Shown piece by piece: positions 8,740 through 17,069 of a stretch of DNA of 64,000 nt. The first letter of the stretch is position 1, and every line of letters starts with the position of its first letter. The position numbers and the translations under genes are program-made. Source of the stretch: Halomonas almeriensis (GTDB taxonomy: Bacteria; Pseudomonadota; Gammaproteobacteria; Pseudomonadales; Halomonadaceae); contig NZ_JAUFPO010000005.1 of NCBI RefSeq assembly GCF_030409235.1, positions 124,001 through 188,000 on the forward strand, given 5' to 3'. A model generated the notes under the pieces. That model had not been told where the DNA came from and searched no databases. It was given only the letters and a program-made list of their open reading frames with translations.

Positions 8740-9768
8740 ATGAGTTCCCACCTGCTTTCCGTCGATTCCCTGTCACGCGATGATGTGGACCACCTGATTC
8801 GGGTCGCTTCCCGCATGGAGCCGATCGCCCAGCGGCGCAAGGTCACCCGGGTGCTGGAGGGAGCGGTGCTCGGCAACCTCTTCTTCGAGGCCAGTACGCG
8901 CACGCGTGTCAGCTTTCATGCGGCCTTCTGCCGCCTGGGTGGCAGCGTCTGCGATACCACCGGCTTCACGTTCTCGTCGATGGCCAAGGGCGAATCGCTG
9001 TATGACACCAGCCGAGTGATGAGCGGCTACTGTGACGCCATCGTCATGCGCCACCCCGACCAGGGCTCAGTGGCCGAGTTTGCCGAGGCCACCAATGTGC
9101 CGGTGATCAACGGTGGCGACGGCCCCGGCGAGCACCCCAGCCAGGCGCTGCTCGACATCTACACCATCGACAAGGAATTCGCGCTGCGTGGCAAGTCGCT
9201 GGCCGGCGCCCATATCCTGCTAACCGGTGACCTCAAGTACGGCCGAACCGTGCATTCGCTGATCAAGCTGCTGTCGCTCTACCCGCCGATGCGCATCAGT
9301 CTGGTGGCCCCGCCGGGCCTCGAGATGCCGCGTCATCTGCTCGACCTGGTGGCCTCGCGGGGCCACCGAGTCGAGACTCGCGAAAGCCTGGCCGCCGACT
9401 ACTCGGATGTGGACATGGTCTACACCACGCGTATCCAGAAGGAACGCTTCACCGCCGAGATGAGCGAGGGCTTCAGCCTGTCCCGGGACTACACCGTAGA
9501 CAAGGCCTTCATGGACCAACGCGTCAACGACCACGCCATCGTCATGCACCCGCTGCCGCGCGACAGCCGCCCGGATGCCAATGACCTGGACGTAGACCTC
9601 AACGCCGACCCGCGCCTGGCGATCTTTCGTCAGACCGACAACGGCATCCCCATGCGCATGGCGATTTTTGCCACCCTGCTGCAGGTCGAGGACCAGGTCG
9701 AACGAGACATGCGCGATGTCGGCTGGTTCGTACCGAAGACGTTTGGCGTCAACGACGTCGAGCGCTGA
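8740..9768 (+). CDS. pyrB: Aspartate carbamoyltransferase catalytic chain
   Basis: Joins carbamoyl phosphate and aspartate in pyrimidine synthesis. 342 residues, somewhat longer than E. coli PyrB (311). Carbamoyl-phosphate contacts are seen in FFEASTRTRVSF, MAKGES and GEHPSQALLDIYTI; LTGDLKYGRTVHSL, YTTRIQKERF and MHPLPRDSRPD belong to the aspartate domain. The ATG follows GAGG at 8731-8734. No pyrI regulatory subunit and no pyrR or inactive dihydroorotase gene lies beside it, although ruvX-yqgE-gshB follow as in Pseudomonas, where pyrR-pyrB-pyrC' occupy this place. Confidence 0.94.
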   Translation: MSSHLLSVDSLSRDDVDHLIRVASRMEPIAQRRKVTRVLEGAVLGNLFFEASTRTRVSFHAAFCRLGGSVCDTTGFTFSSMAKGESLYDTSRVMSGYCDAIVMRHPDQGSVAEFAEATNVPVINGGDGPGEHPSQALLDIYTIDKEFALRGKSLAGAHILLTGDLKYGRTVHSLIKLLSLYPPMRISLVAPPGLEMPRHLLDLVASRGHRVETRESLAADYSDVDMVYTTRIQKERFTAEMSEGFSLSRDYTVDKAFMDQRVNDHAIVMHPLPRDSRPDANDLDVDLNADPRLAIFRQTDNGIPMRMAIFATLLQVEDQVERDMRDVGWFVPKTFGVNDVER

Positions 9769-9860
9769 CACCATCGGCCGGGCCCGATCGGCGAGTTTCG
9801 CCTAAACTGGTAACGCAACCGATGGCGCAGATCGGCAACGGCAACCGGGGAGGCGAGCCA

Positions 9861-10523
9861 ATGAACCTGCAACGTGCCTATATCCTGCTGGCCATTTTCT
9901 ATACGGGACTGCTAGCCGTGGGTCTTGTGGCCATGCTGATAGGCGGCGGCCCCCCTCTGGCCCTCTTTCAGCTGGCACTGGGCGGCGTGGCCATTGCCGG
10001 CCTGTGGGGCTACTTCCTCGAACGGCCGGTCTTCAACTGCCGCACCTGGCAGCCCTTTGCCGGCCTGCTGGTGGTCAGCATGGCGGCCCAGATGTGGCTG
10101 ATCATCAGTGCCTCGCCCTCGAGCGGCGAGCTCACCTGGCTACTGGCCGGCCTGATCTTCAGCGCCCCGGCGGCCCTGCTGCTGTTCCACTATGGCCAGC
10201 GCGACCAGGACCTGTGGGCCACTACGGGGGAGCGCCAGGGTGGTCAGGCCCTGGCGGCACTGCTCGAACAGCAGCAGGAGCTGGAGGTGGACCGTCAGCA
10301 GGTGCCACGCCCCGCCAGTGTCCGTATCACCCACAAGGGCGACCACTACCGGGCGAGCGTGATACGCGGTCAGGGGGAGACGGCCGAGCACTTCGTGCGG
10401 CGTTTTCAGCGCCCGGCTACCCTGGCCTTCTTCATCGAGCGCTTCACCTGCCTCGAGATCGGCGATTTCGTGGCCAAATACCGGGACGAAGAGGAACAGC
10501 GAGCGGAAGCCACTTCGGGCTAG
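9861..10523 (+). CDS. Membrane protein of unknown function
   Basis: 220 residues. Four hydrophobic segments occupy about residues 5-27, 32-50, 60-80 and 90-112, followed by a cytoplasmic-looking C-terminal part of about 105 residues rich in Gln/Glu/Arg. I do not recognise a family. The start is the ATG after a strong GGGGAGG ribosome site at 9847-9853. It sits between pyrB (same strand) and ruvX (convergent), in the place where pyrR/pyrC' might be expected. No function is proposed. Confidence 0.8.
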   Translation: MNLQRAYILLAIFYTGLLAVGLVAMLIGGGPPLALFQLALGGVAIAGLWGYFLERPVFNCRTWQPFAGLLVVSMAAQMWLIISASPSSGELTWLLAGLIFSAPAALLLFHYGQRDQDLWATTGERQGGQALAALLEQQQELEVDRQQVPRPASVRITHKGDHYRASVIRGQGETAEHFVRRFQRPATLAFFIERFTCLEIGDFVAKYRDEEEQRAEATSG

Positions 10524-10567
10524 AGTCGCCGCGTATCCGGGTATCGAGTGAGGGGCGCCGCCGGTGA

Positions 10568-11029
10568 TCAACCACCTTCTCGGCGCGGCAGGCCCTCCCG
10601 GTCGGCCAGCCAGCCTTCGAGGATCAGCACCGCGGCCAGGCCGTCGACGCCATCGTCACGGTAGTTGCCGCGATGCCCGGCATCGCGGGCGATGGACTTG
10701 GCTTCCCGGGTGGAGCCACGCTCGTCGGCCATCTCGCAGGGGATACCATAGCGGCCGAAGAGGCGCTTGCCGAACTTGCGCGCCCGGGTGCTCATGACGC
10801 TTTCGGTGTTGTCCATGTTGAGCGGCAGGCCGACCACGAACAGATCGGGCTGCCACTCCTCGATCAGGCGCGATACCTGCTGCCAGTCGGGAATGCCGTC
10901 CCGCGCCGGCAGCGAGTCCAGCGCCCGGGCGCTGGCGGTCAGCTCGTTGCCCACCGCCACGCCGATACGCCGCGTGCCGAAGTCGAAGCCGAGGATCAAG
11001 CGCGGCGCGCTCACGCCCTGCCCCCGCAT
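10568..11029 (-). CDS. ruvX: Putative pre-16S rRNA nuclease / Holliday junction resolvase-like YqgF
   Basis: 153-residue RNase H-fold protein implicated in 16S rRNA 5'-end maturation. The first catalytic Asp is in LILGFDFGTRRIGVAVGN (about residue 16); VVGLPLNMDN, the DERGST motif and the C-terminal DDGVDGLAAVLIL segment complete the active site. It may start at this ATG or at the GTG six codons on (VSAPRLILG). Downstream of yqgE on the same strand (75-nt gap), as in many gammaproteobacteria. Confidence 0.93.
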   Translation of the reverse strand: MRGQGVSAPRLILGFDFGTRRIGVAVGNELTASARALDSLPARDGIPDWQQVSRLIEEWQPDLFVVGLPLNMDNTESVMSTRARKFGKRLFGRYGIPCEMADERGSTREAKSIARDAGHRGNYRDDGVDGLAAVLILEGWLADREGLPRREGG

Positions 11030-11104
11030 CCCGCATCCAGAGGGGGGCGCATGCCACGGCCGGCATCTGCCCGGCGGGCCCAGGCGTCATGAGGAGCCGG
11101 CCTG

Positions 11105-11662
11105 TCAGCCATGTCCCGCTTCACGGGTCATCAGGTTGAGATCCACGCCCAGGACGCCAGCACTGGCGGTCAGGCGCTGCTCGGGTTCGACCTCGAAGAG
11201 GATATCGGAACGCCCTTCCACGGTGAGCCAGGCATTGTCCTTGAGCTCGGACTCGAGCTGGCCGGATTCCCAGCCGGCACAGCCGAGGCAGACCAGGAAA
11301 CGCGTCGGACCCTCGCCTCTGGCCAGGGCCTGGAGGATGTCCATGGAGGTTGTCAGGGCGATGTCCTCGGAGACCTGCAGGCTCGAATCCCAGGTCTCGC
11401 TGCTGCCCTCGTGGAGGATGAAGCCGCGATCCTTGTGGGTCGGGCCACCATAGTAGACCGGCTCGTTGCGGTACGGGCTTTCGTTACCCTCGAGCTCGAG
11501 CTGCTCGAAGAGCGAATCCAGGGTCAGCTCCAGGGGCTTGTTGACGATGACGCCCATGGTACCCTTTTCGTCGTAGTCGCACAGATAGGTCAGCGAGCCG
11601 GCGAAATTGGAATCTTCCAGATGCGGCATGGCCATCAGGAAGTGATTTTTCAGACTTTGCAT
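11105..11662 (-). CDS. yqgE: UPF0301 family protein YqgE/AlgH
   Basis: 185 residues of the YqgE/AlgH family. Family marks are SLKNHFLMAMPHLEDSNF at the start, GTMGVIVNKPLELTL, PVYYGGP, FLVCLGCAGWESGQLESEL and a C-terminal GVDLN. The biochemical role is not established. It forms the conserved gshB-yqgE-ruvX block here, all on the minus strand. Confidence 0.94.
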   Translation of the reverse strand: MQSLKNHFLMAMPHLEDSNFAGSLTYLCDYDEKGTMGVIVNKPLELTLDSLFEQLELEGNESPYRNEPVYYGGPTHKDRGFILHEGSSETWDSSLQVSEDIALTTSMDILQALARGEGPTRFLVCLGCAGWESGQLESELKDNAWLTVEGRSDILFEVEPEQRLTASAGVLGVDLNLMTREAGHG

Positions 11663-11790
11663 GAGACTCCCCGGCGGTATTGTCGAACGCCGTCATGTTT
11701 ACCTTCGCCGAATCAACGGGTCGGGGCGGCAGGCTCGACACCTGCCACCCTGCGATGCCCTTTCGGCATTACCCGGGGATTGTATCACCT

Positions 11791-12750
11791 CTACCCGGCC
11801 GTACGCCGAGCGATGGCATCCATCAGTGACCCGGCGATGTCGGTACCGCGCTGGTCGTCGATCTCGCGCACACAGGTCGGGCTGGTCACATTAATCTCTG
11901 TGATGAAATCGCCGATGACATCGAGCCCCACGAACATCAGCCCCTTGTCACGGATCATCGGCTGGACCTGTTCGACCAGCCAGTAATCGCGCTCGGTGAG
12001 CTCGCGACTGACGCCCCGGCCCCCGGCGGCCAGGTTGCCCCGGGTCTCGCCGGCCGAGGGCACCCGCGCCAGCCCGTAGGGCACCGGCTCCCCCTCGATC
12101 AGCAGGATGCGCGTGTCGCCGTCCTTGATTTCCGGGAGGTAGCGCTGCGCCATGGCCTGACGCTGGCCGCGCTCGGTGAGCAGCTCGATCACCGAGCCGA
12201 GATTGCGGCCCTCGGGGCCGATGTGAAAGATGCCGCTGCCGCCCATGCCGTCCAGCGGCTTGAGGATGATGTCGCCATGCTCGGCATGGAAGCGACGGAT
12301 TTCGGCATCGCGGCAGGCAACCAGGGTCGGCGCGCAGCATTGCGGGAACTGCTGGGCGAAGAGCTTTTCGTTGCACGCAAGCAGCGCCCGGGTGGGATTG
12401 ACCACCAGCACGCCCTCGCGCTCGGCGAAGCCCAGAAGGTGCACGGCGTCCAGGAAACGGCCGTCCACCGGTGGGTCCTTGCGCATCAGCACCACGTCGA
12501 GCTCGGCGAGGGGCGCCACCCGCGACTCGCCCAGCGCATACCAGTGCTCGGGATCACGGAAGACCTCCAGTTCCTGCCGGCGGGCATGGGCCCGGCCGTC
12601 CTGCAGGAAGAGGTCTTCCTGCTCCATGTAATACAGCGACCAGCCGCGATCCTGGGCGGCCCAGAGCATCGCCAGGCTGGTGTCTTTCTTGTAGCTGAGA
12701 TCGGCGATGGGATCCATCACCACGCCAACCTTGAGGGGAGCTTGGCTCAT
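11791..12750 (-). CDS. gshB: Glutathione synthetase
   Basis: ATP-dependent ligation of gamma-glutamylcysteine and glycine. 319 residues with the ATP-grasp fold: KVGVVMDPIADLSYKKD at the start, DVVLMRKDPPVD, the ATP-binding DIILKPLDGMGGSGIF near residue 160, and MFVGLDVIGDFITEINVTSP near the end. The MSQAPLK start is preferred because E. coli GshB begins at the equivalent place; an ATG six codons upstream is possible. A 77-nt dispersed repeat lies upstream of the gene. Confidence 0.95.
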   Translation of the reverse strand: MSQAPLKVGVVMDPIADLSYKKDTSLAMLWAAQDRGWSLYYMEQEDLFLQDGRAHARRQELEVFRDPEHWYALGESRVAPLAELDVVLMRKDPPVDGRFLDAVHLLGFAEREGVLVVNPTRALLACNEKLFAQQFPQCCAPTLVACRDAEIRRFHAEHGDIILKPLDGMGGSGIFHIGPEGRNLGSVIELLTERGQRQAMAQRYLPEIKDGDTRILLIEGEPVPYGLARVPSAGETRGNLAAGGRGVSRELTERDYWLVEQVQPMIRDKGLMFVGLDVIGDFITEINVTSPTCVREIDDQRGTDIAGSLMDAIARRTAG

Positions 12751-12829
12751 CGCATCGGTTTCCGGCATCGAGGGAAGAAGACGACCAGTATGCCGCATGG
12801 GCGACAGGGTCACCAAGGCCAGGCATCGA

Positions 12830-12906
12830 GGCGCTATGAACCCATCCCTGGGCGCTACATTTGCCATTCATGGCAAATGAACTTCTTTTCGGCCTGCCCC
12901 CGGCGC
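12830..12906 (-). repeat. Dispersed 77-nt repeat, copy 2
   Basis: Inverted relative to copy 1 at 6229-6305 and of equal length. The central hairpin is longer here: CATTTGCCAT, 2-nt loop, ATGGCAAATG at 12858-12879. It lies between gshB and the cvfB-like gene, both minus strand. Confidence 0.75.
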
Positions 12907-12985
12907 GCTTTACCTTGAGTTGCTGTACGCCTCCTCATAGACCTATCGCCGGATATGCCGCACTACCCGGCATCGGCCTCGGGCA

Positions 12986-13714
12986 TCATCCTTGTCCTGG
13001 CACCAGGCGGATGCCGGTCGGCTCCAGGCGGATGACACCCTGTTTGTAGAGGCGGCCGATGGCCTGCTTGAAGGCATTCTTGCTGACGCCCAGGCGCGCC
13101 TTGATCTCCGCCGCCGAGCTCTTGTCACCCAGCGGCAGATAGCCGCCACTCTCGCGCAGGGCCTTGAGCACCGACTCGCCGACCACATCCAGGCGCGCCG
13201 AACCGCTCGGCAGCAACGACAGATCCAGGCGGCCGTCATCGCGTACCCGCTTTACATAGCCGGTGACGCCCTGCCCCCGGCGCAGGGGCCGGTTGACCTC
13301 ATCGCGATACAGCAGGCCCCAGAAACGCCGCTCGACCACGGCCTTGTAGCCCAGATCCGTCGCCTCGGCGATGACCAGCGCCACCTCATCCCCGGCACTC
13401 AGGCCTTCCGCTACGTCGGCAACATGCCGATCCAGACGCTGGCTGGCCACCGGGCGCCCCTGTTGATCTTCATAAATCTTGACCAGCACACGCCGCCCGA
13501 CAGTGGGATGAAAGCGCTGCTCGCCATAGGGCAGCAACAGGTCACGGGAGTGCCCCCAGTCCAGGAAGGCCCCTGTCTCGTTGACCGTGACCACCGGCAG
13601 GTAGGCCACATCTCCGAGGTTCGCCCTGGGCTCCCGGGAGCGGCGCATTGGCTCGCGGCGGGAGTGGCCGGCAGGCGAGGCGGGACGATGGCGAGAGTCA
13701 GACATGACGGGCAT
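12986..13714 (-). CDS. S1-like RNA-binding protein, CvfB/YitL family
   Basis: About 242 residues. After a basic, probably disordered N-terminal stretch of about 45 residues come S1-type OB-fold repeats (LGDVAYLPVVTVNETGAFLD, RVLVKIYED, GYKAVVERRFWGLLY, VTGYVKRVRDDGRLDLSLL). A C-terminal winged helix follows (SSAAEIKARLGVSKNAFKQ, IGRLYKQGVIRL). This domain order matches CvfB/YitL proteins, which bind RNA; in Staphylococcus CvfB affects virulence gene expression. The start is uncertain: ATGs at 13714 and 13705 are both possible and neither has a strong ribosome site. Confidence 0.85.
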   Translation of the reverse strand: MPVMSDSRHRPASPAGHSRREPMRRSREPRANLGDVAYLPVVTVNETGAFLDWGHSRDLLLPYGEQRFHPTVGRRVLVKIYEDQQGRPVASQRLDRHVADVAEGLSAGDEVALVIAEATDLGYKAVVERRFWGLLYRDEVNRPLRRGQGVTGYVKRVRDDGRLDLSLLPSGSARLDVVGESVLKALRESGGYLPLGDKSSAAEIKARLGVSKNAFKQAIGRLYKQGVIRLEPTGIRLVPGQG

Positions 13715-13816
13715 ACCGATCGGGAGTGTCTGCGCATTGTCTCGCGAAGGCGCCGCCAGCAAAAGCCGCCGTTGCCTGCCAGGTATGCCGTCATGGCACC
13801 TCGATCGCCCACCACA

Positions 13817-13829
13817 TGAATTTCATTCA
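13817..13829. promoter_or_regulatory. MetR-box-like site
   Basis: TGAATTTCATTCA fits the MetR consensus TGAANNNNNTTCA exactly and lies 96 bp before the homocysteine methyltransferase gene. MetR uses homocysteine as co-activator, which suits the neighbour. A 13-mer with eight fixed bases can occur by chance in 64 kb. Confidence 0.45.
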
Positions 13830-13925
13830 CCTGATGCGGGAGAAACCTTCATTGGTGCTCATGGCGAGAAGACTGTCAGAATGCGCTCTCATGGCAGACA
13901 CCAACCAGCGGGGAGACATTCATTC

Positions 13926-14975
13926 ATGGCAGACGATCTGATCACCCAGCGGCTCGACCAGGGCCCCCTCATCTGTGCCGAAGGCTTTCTGTTCGAGCTC
14001 GAGCGGCGCGGTTATCTCTCGGCCGGCGAGTTCGTGCCCGAAGTGGCGCTGCTGCGTCCCGACGCCCTGGAAGCCCTGCACCGCGATTTCCAGCATGCCG
14101 GCTCCGACATTGTTCAGGCCTTCACCTACAATGGCCACCGCGAAAAAATGCGCGTGATCGGCAAGGAGGAACTGCTCGAGCCGCTGAACCGCGCGGCCCT
14201 GCAAATTGCCCGCAGGGTGGCCGATGAGCAGCCCGGCAACCTGATGGCCGGCAACATTTCCAACAGCAATGTCTGGGACCCGGACGACCCTGCCTCCCAG
14301 GAGAGCGTGCGCGCCATGTTCGATGAGATGGTGCAATGGGCCGCCGAGGAAGGCGCCGACTTCATCATCGGCGAAACCTTCTACTATGCCGGCGAAGCGC
14401 AGGCGGCCCTGGAAGCGATCAAGGCCAGGGGGCTGCCGGCCGTGATCACCCTGGCGCCGATGGCCGAGAACCGCCTGGTCGATGGCCCCGGCATTGTCGA
14501 GACTTGTGTCGCGCTGGAGCGCAACGGCGCCAGCGTGGTCGGCCTGAACTGCTTCAGGGGGCCGGATACCATGCAGCCATGGATCGAGCAGATTCGTGCC
14601 GCCGTGGACTGCCATGTGGCGGCCCTCCCGGTGACCTATCGCACCACCGAGCAGGAGCCCACCTTCTTCAACCTCTCGGACGACCCGGGGTGCAGCTGCC
14701 CGTCTCCCCATGGCCGCGCCTTCCCGACGGCGCTGGACCCCTTGTTCTGCAACCGCTATGAACTGGGCCGCTTCGCCCGCGACGTGCATGCCCAGGGGGT
14801 CAACTATCTCGGCGTTTGCTGCGGCGCCTCGCCGATGCATGTGCGTGAGGTGGCCATGGCCGTGGGTCGTGAGCCCCAGGCCGCCCGCTTTGCCGAGCGC
14901 ATGGAAAACCACTTCATGTACGGCAAGCATGACCGCCTGCCGGACCATATCGCCGCGCTGGGCGACAAGGCCTGA
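13926..14975 (+). CDS. Homocysteine S-methyltransferase family protein, probable betaine-homocysteine methyltransferase
   Basis: 349-residue zinc-dependent methyltransferase. The barrel starts with GPLICAEGFLFELERRGYL. Zinc ligands are the Cys in VVGLNCFRGPD (about residue 211) and the Cys pair in YLGVCCGASPMHV (about 300). FIIGETFYYAGEA and DIVQAFTYNGHREKM belong to the betaine-homocysteine methyltransferase branch rather than to MmuM, so the likely reaction is glycine betaine plus homocysteine giving methionine and dimethylglycine; the methyl donor is inferred. A GGGGAG ribosome site at 13910-13915 supports the start. Single gene with a MetR-box-like sequence upstream. Confidence 0.85.
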   Translation: MADDLITQRLDQGPLICAEGFLFELERRGYLSAGEFVPEVALLRPDALEALHRDFQHAGSDIVQAFTYNGHREKMRVIGKEELLEPLNRAALQIARRVADEQPGNLMAGNISNSNVWDPDDPASQESVRAMFDEMVQWAAEEGADFIIGETFYYAGEAQAALEAIKARGLPAVITLAPMAENRLVDGPGIVETCVALERNGASVVGLNCFRGPDTMQPWIEQIRAAVDCHVAALPVTYRTTEQEPTFFNLSDDPGCSCPSPHGRAFPTALDPLFCNRYELGRFARDVHAQGVNYLGVCCGASPMHVREVAMAVGREPQAARFAERMENHFMYGKHDRLPDHIAALGDKA

Positions 14976-15052
14976 CAGGCAACGTCAGAGATGTTGCCAG
15001 CAGCGGTAGGGGAAAGGTGGCAGAAAGCATGCCGCAGGGGACCACCGCCCTG

Positions 15053-15784
15053 CTATAAGTCCCCGAAGCGGTCCTGCAGCAGAGTCAGCGCGACCACGGG
15101 GGCGGTCTCGGTGCGCAGGATGCGCGGGCCGAGAGTCAGGGCATGGAAGCCGGCCTGGGTGGCGGCGTCGATTTCCGTCTCGGAGAGCCCACCTTCCGGG
15201 CCGATCAACAGCGCAGCGCGTTCGGGGCTGTCCTGACGATCCAGCGCACCGGGGGTGCCGGGGTGCAGCGCCAGGCGCAGCGGCTCGTCGCGGTCGGCCA
15301 ACCACTCGGCCAGGCTGCGTGGCGGGTGAACCGCGGGCAGGGTGGCGCGGCCACACTGTTCGCAGGCACTGGCGGCCACGGCCTGCCAGTGGGCCAGCTT
15401 CTTCGCCTCACGCTCGCCCTTGAGACGCACATCGCCATGCTCGGTGTACAACGGCGTGATGGCCGTGACACCGAGCTCCACCGCCTTCTGGATGGCGTAG
15501 TCCATGCGATCCCCCTTGGAGATCGCCTGCCCCAGATGGACCGCCAGCGGTGACTCGCCTTGCCCGGCGGCGACATGCTCGATAAGCGCCACCACCCGCT
15601 TGCGGTCGGCCTCGGTGAGCACGGCCGCGGCCTCGTGCCCACGGCCATCGAACAGCACCACGGGCGCGCCGACACCGAGCCGCAGGACACGGCTCAGATG
15701 GCGCGCCGGGCCTTCCGGCAGCACGATGTCGCCACCGGGCGAGAACTCGGCGGCGACATGAATACGAGGGGCCTTGGTCGACAT
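15053..15784 (-). CDS. rsmE: 16S rRNA (uracil(1498)-N3)-methyltransferase
   Basis: SPOUT-family methyltransferase that modifies U1498 of 16S rRNA. 243 residues, the same as E. coli RsmE. An N-terminal PUA-like domain begins with PRIHVAAEF and includes ARHLSRVLRLGVGAPVVLFDG. The C-terminal trefoil knot has LLIGPEGGLSETE and ILRTETAPVVAL, the SAM-binding loops. The ATG at 15782-15784 matches the family start. Convergent with the homocysteine methyltransferase gene. Confidence 0.96.
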   Translation of the reverse strand: MSTKAPRIHVAAEFSPGGDIVLPEGPARHLSRVLRLGVGAPVVLFDGRGHEAAAVLTEADRKRVVALIEHVAAGQGESPLAVHLGQAISKGDRMDYAIQKAVELGVTAITPLYTEHGDVRLKGEREAKKLAHWQAVAASACEQCGRATLPAVHPPRSLAEWLADRDEPLRLALHPGTPGALDRQDSPERAALLIGPEGGLSETEIDAATQAGFHALTLGPRILRTETAPVVALTLLQDRFGDL

Positions 15785-15817
15785 GAAATGCGCCCGCTTG
15801 TGCAACAGCCCAACCGC

Positions 15818-16336
15818 TTACTGGGTGGCCTGTTCGCCCTGCTGTTGCTCGGCCTCGCGCTGCTTGCGCTGGGCGTAGATCGCCTCGAAGTTGACCGGCG
15901 CCAGCATCAGCGGCGGGAAGCCGCCACGATTGACCAGGCTGTCGATGCACTCACGGGCATAGGGGAAGAGCACATTGGGGCAGAAGGCGCCCAGGGTGTG
16001 GTCCAGCTGGTTCTCTTCCAGTCCGCCGATGCGGAACATGCCGGCCTGCTCGACTTCGGCCAGGAAGGAGGTCGTGCCTTCTTCGGCGTGGGTCACCTGG
16101 GCCGTGATCTTGACCACCACCTCGTAGAGGTCCTCGTCGATCTTCTGGTGGCTGGTATCCAGGTCGAGTCCGACCTTGGGCTTGAACGGCTGCTGGAAGA
16201 CCGCCGGAGAGTTCGGTGCCTCGAAGGACAGGTCCTTGACATAGATGCGCTGCAGCGCGAACTGCACCTGCGGCTTGTCCTGCTGGTCGGTGGCCTGGCC
16301 GTTGGCGCCAGCCGCCTGGTTGTTGTCTTCCGCCAT
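15818..16336 (-). CDS. secB: Protein-export chaperone SecB
   Basis: 172-residue tetrameric cytoplasmic chaperone that keeps preproteins unfolded and hands them to SecA. Family marks: [19 protein letters not shown], the KVGLDLDTS segment, [24 protein letters not shown] and [18 protein letters not shown] and C termini are acidic and Gln-rich. It follows the rhodanese gene by 40 nt; the grxC gene often found between them in pseudomonads is absent. Confidence 0.97.
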   Translation of the reverse strand: MAEDNNQAAGANGQATDQQDKPQVQFALQRIYVKDLSFEAPNSPAVFQQPFKPKVGLDLDTSHQKIDEDLYEVVVKITAQVTHAEEGTTSFLAEVEQAGMFRIGGLEENQLDHTLGAFCPNVLFPYARECIDSLVNRGGFPPLMLAPVNFEAIYAQRKQREAEQQQGEQATQ

Positions 16337-16376
16337 AGTAATTCGTCCTTAAGAGTGAATGGATCGGGAAAGCGCT

Positions 16377-16799
16377 TCACTTCTTGACCAGCGGCAGCCC
16401 ATCGGACTGCCACTGGGTCATGCCGCCCTTGAGCTTGAACGCCCGCTCGAAGCCCGCCTTGGCCAGCTTGCTCTGGACGGCACCAGCGGTCTGGCCATGC
16501 TTGCAGACCACGATGACCGGCTTGCTCTTGTGCTTCTCGAGCTCGTTCATGCGGTCATCGATGCTGCCCTGGGGAATGTTGCGTGCGCCGGCAATATGCC
16601 CCGCCTTGAAGTCCTTGGCCTCGCGGATATCAACCACGACGGCATCCTCGCGATTGACCAGCTGGGTGGCCTCGCCGGTCGTCACGCCATGGGCGCCGCT
16701 GTTGCGAACTTCATAAAGCAGCCAGGCGAGCAATACCAGCAGGAAGGCACCCACCAGCAACGGGTGGTTCTGCACAAATTCAAACAGCTGATCGATCAT
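16377..16799 (-). CDS. Membrane-anchored rhodanese-like protein
   Basis: 140 residues: one N-terminal transmembrane segment (about residues 13-30, LLVGAFLLVLLAWLLYEV) and a rhodanese domain with VVVDIREAKDFKAGHIAGARNIP and the active-site loop VVCKHGQTA (Cys near residue 103). The same gene precedes grxC-secB in many gammaproteobacteria and is divergent from gpmI, as here. A sulfurtransferase activity is plausible; the physiological acceptor is unknown. Confidence 0.9.
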   Translation of the reverse strand: MIDQLFEFVQNHPLLVGAFLLVLLAWLLYEVRNSGAHGVTTGEATQLVNREDAVVVDIREAKDFKAGHIAGARNIPQGSIDDRMNELEKHKSKPVIVVCKHGQTAGAVQSKLAKAGFERAFKLKGGMTQWQSDGLPLVKK

Positions 16800-17069
16800 G
16801 GCTCGGGGTAACTCTTCGTCGGGTGCACGGTGAACGGGCCGGCCCTGTGCCGGCGGGCCCAGTATACATGATGCAAGGGGGGTGCGAGGACGCCCCAAAT
16901 GACGCCCGGCGGGCCCGTGCGCTATGATGCCGTATGCAGTGGCAAGTCGCGACCCCGATCAGGCCCCGATTGCGGCCTGAACCGTCAGGCAGACCGGCCA
17001 CACCTCACTCAGGATCTGGACATTGCCCAGGGTGATGCGCCCACCGCTTCTTCACAACGAGGCCCTTCG

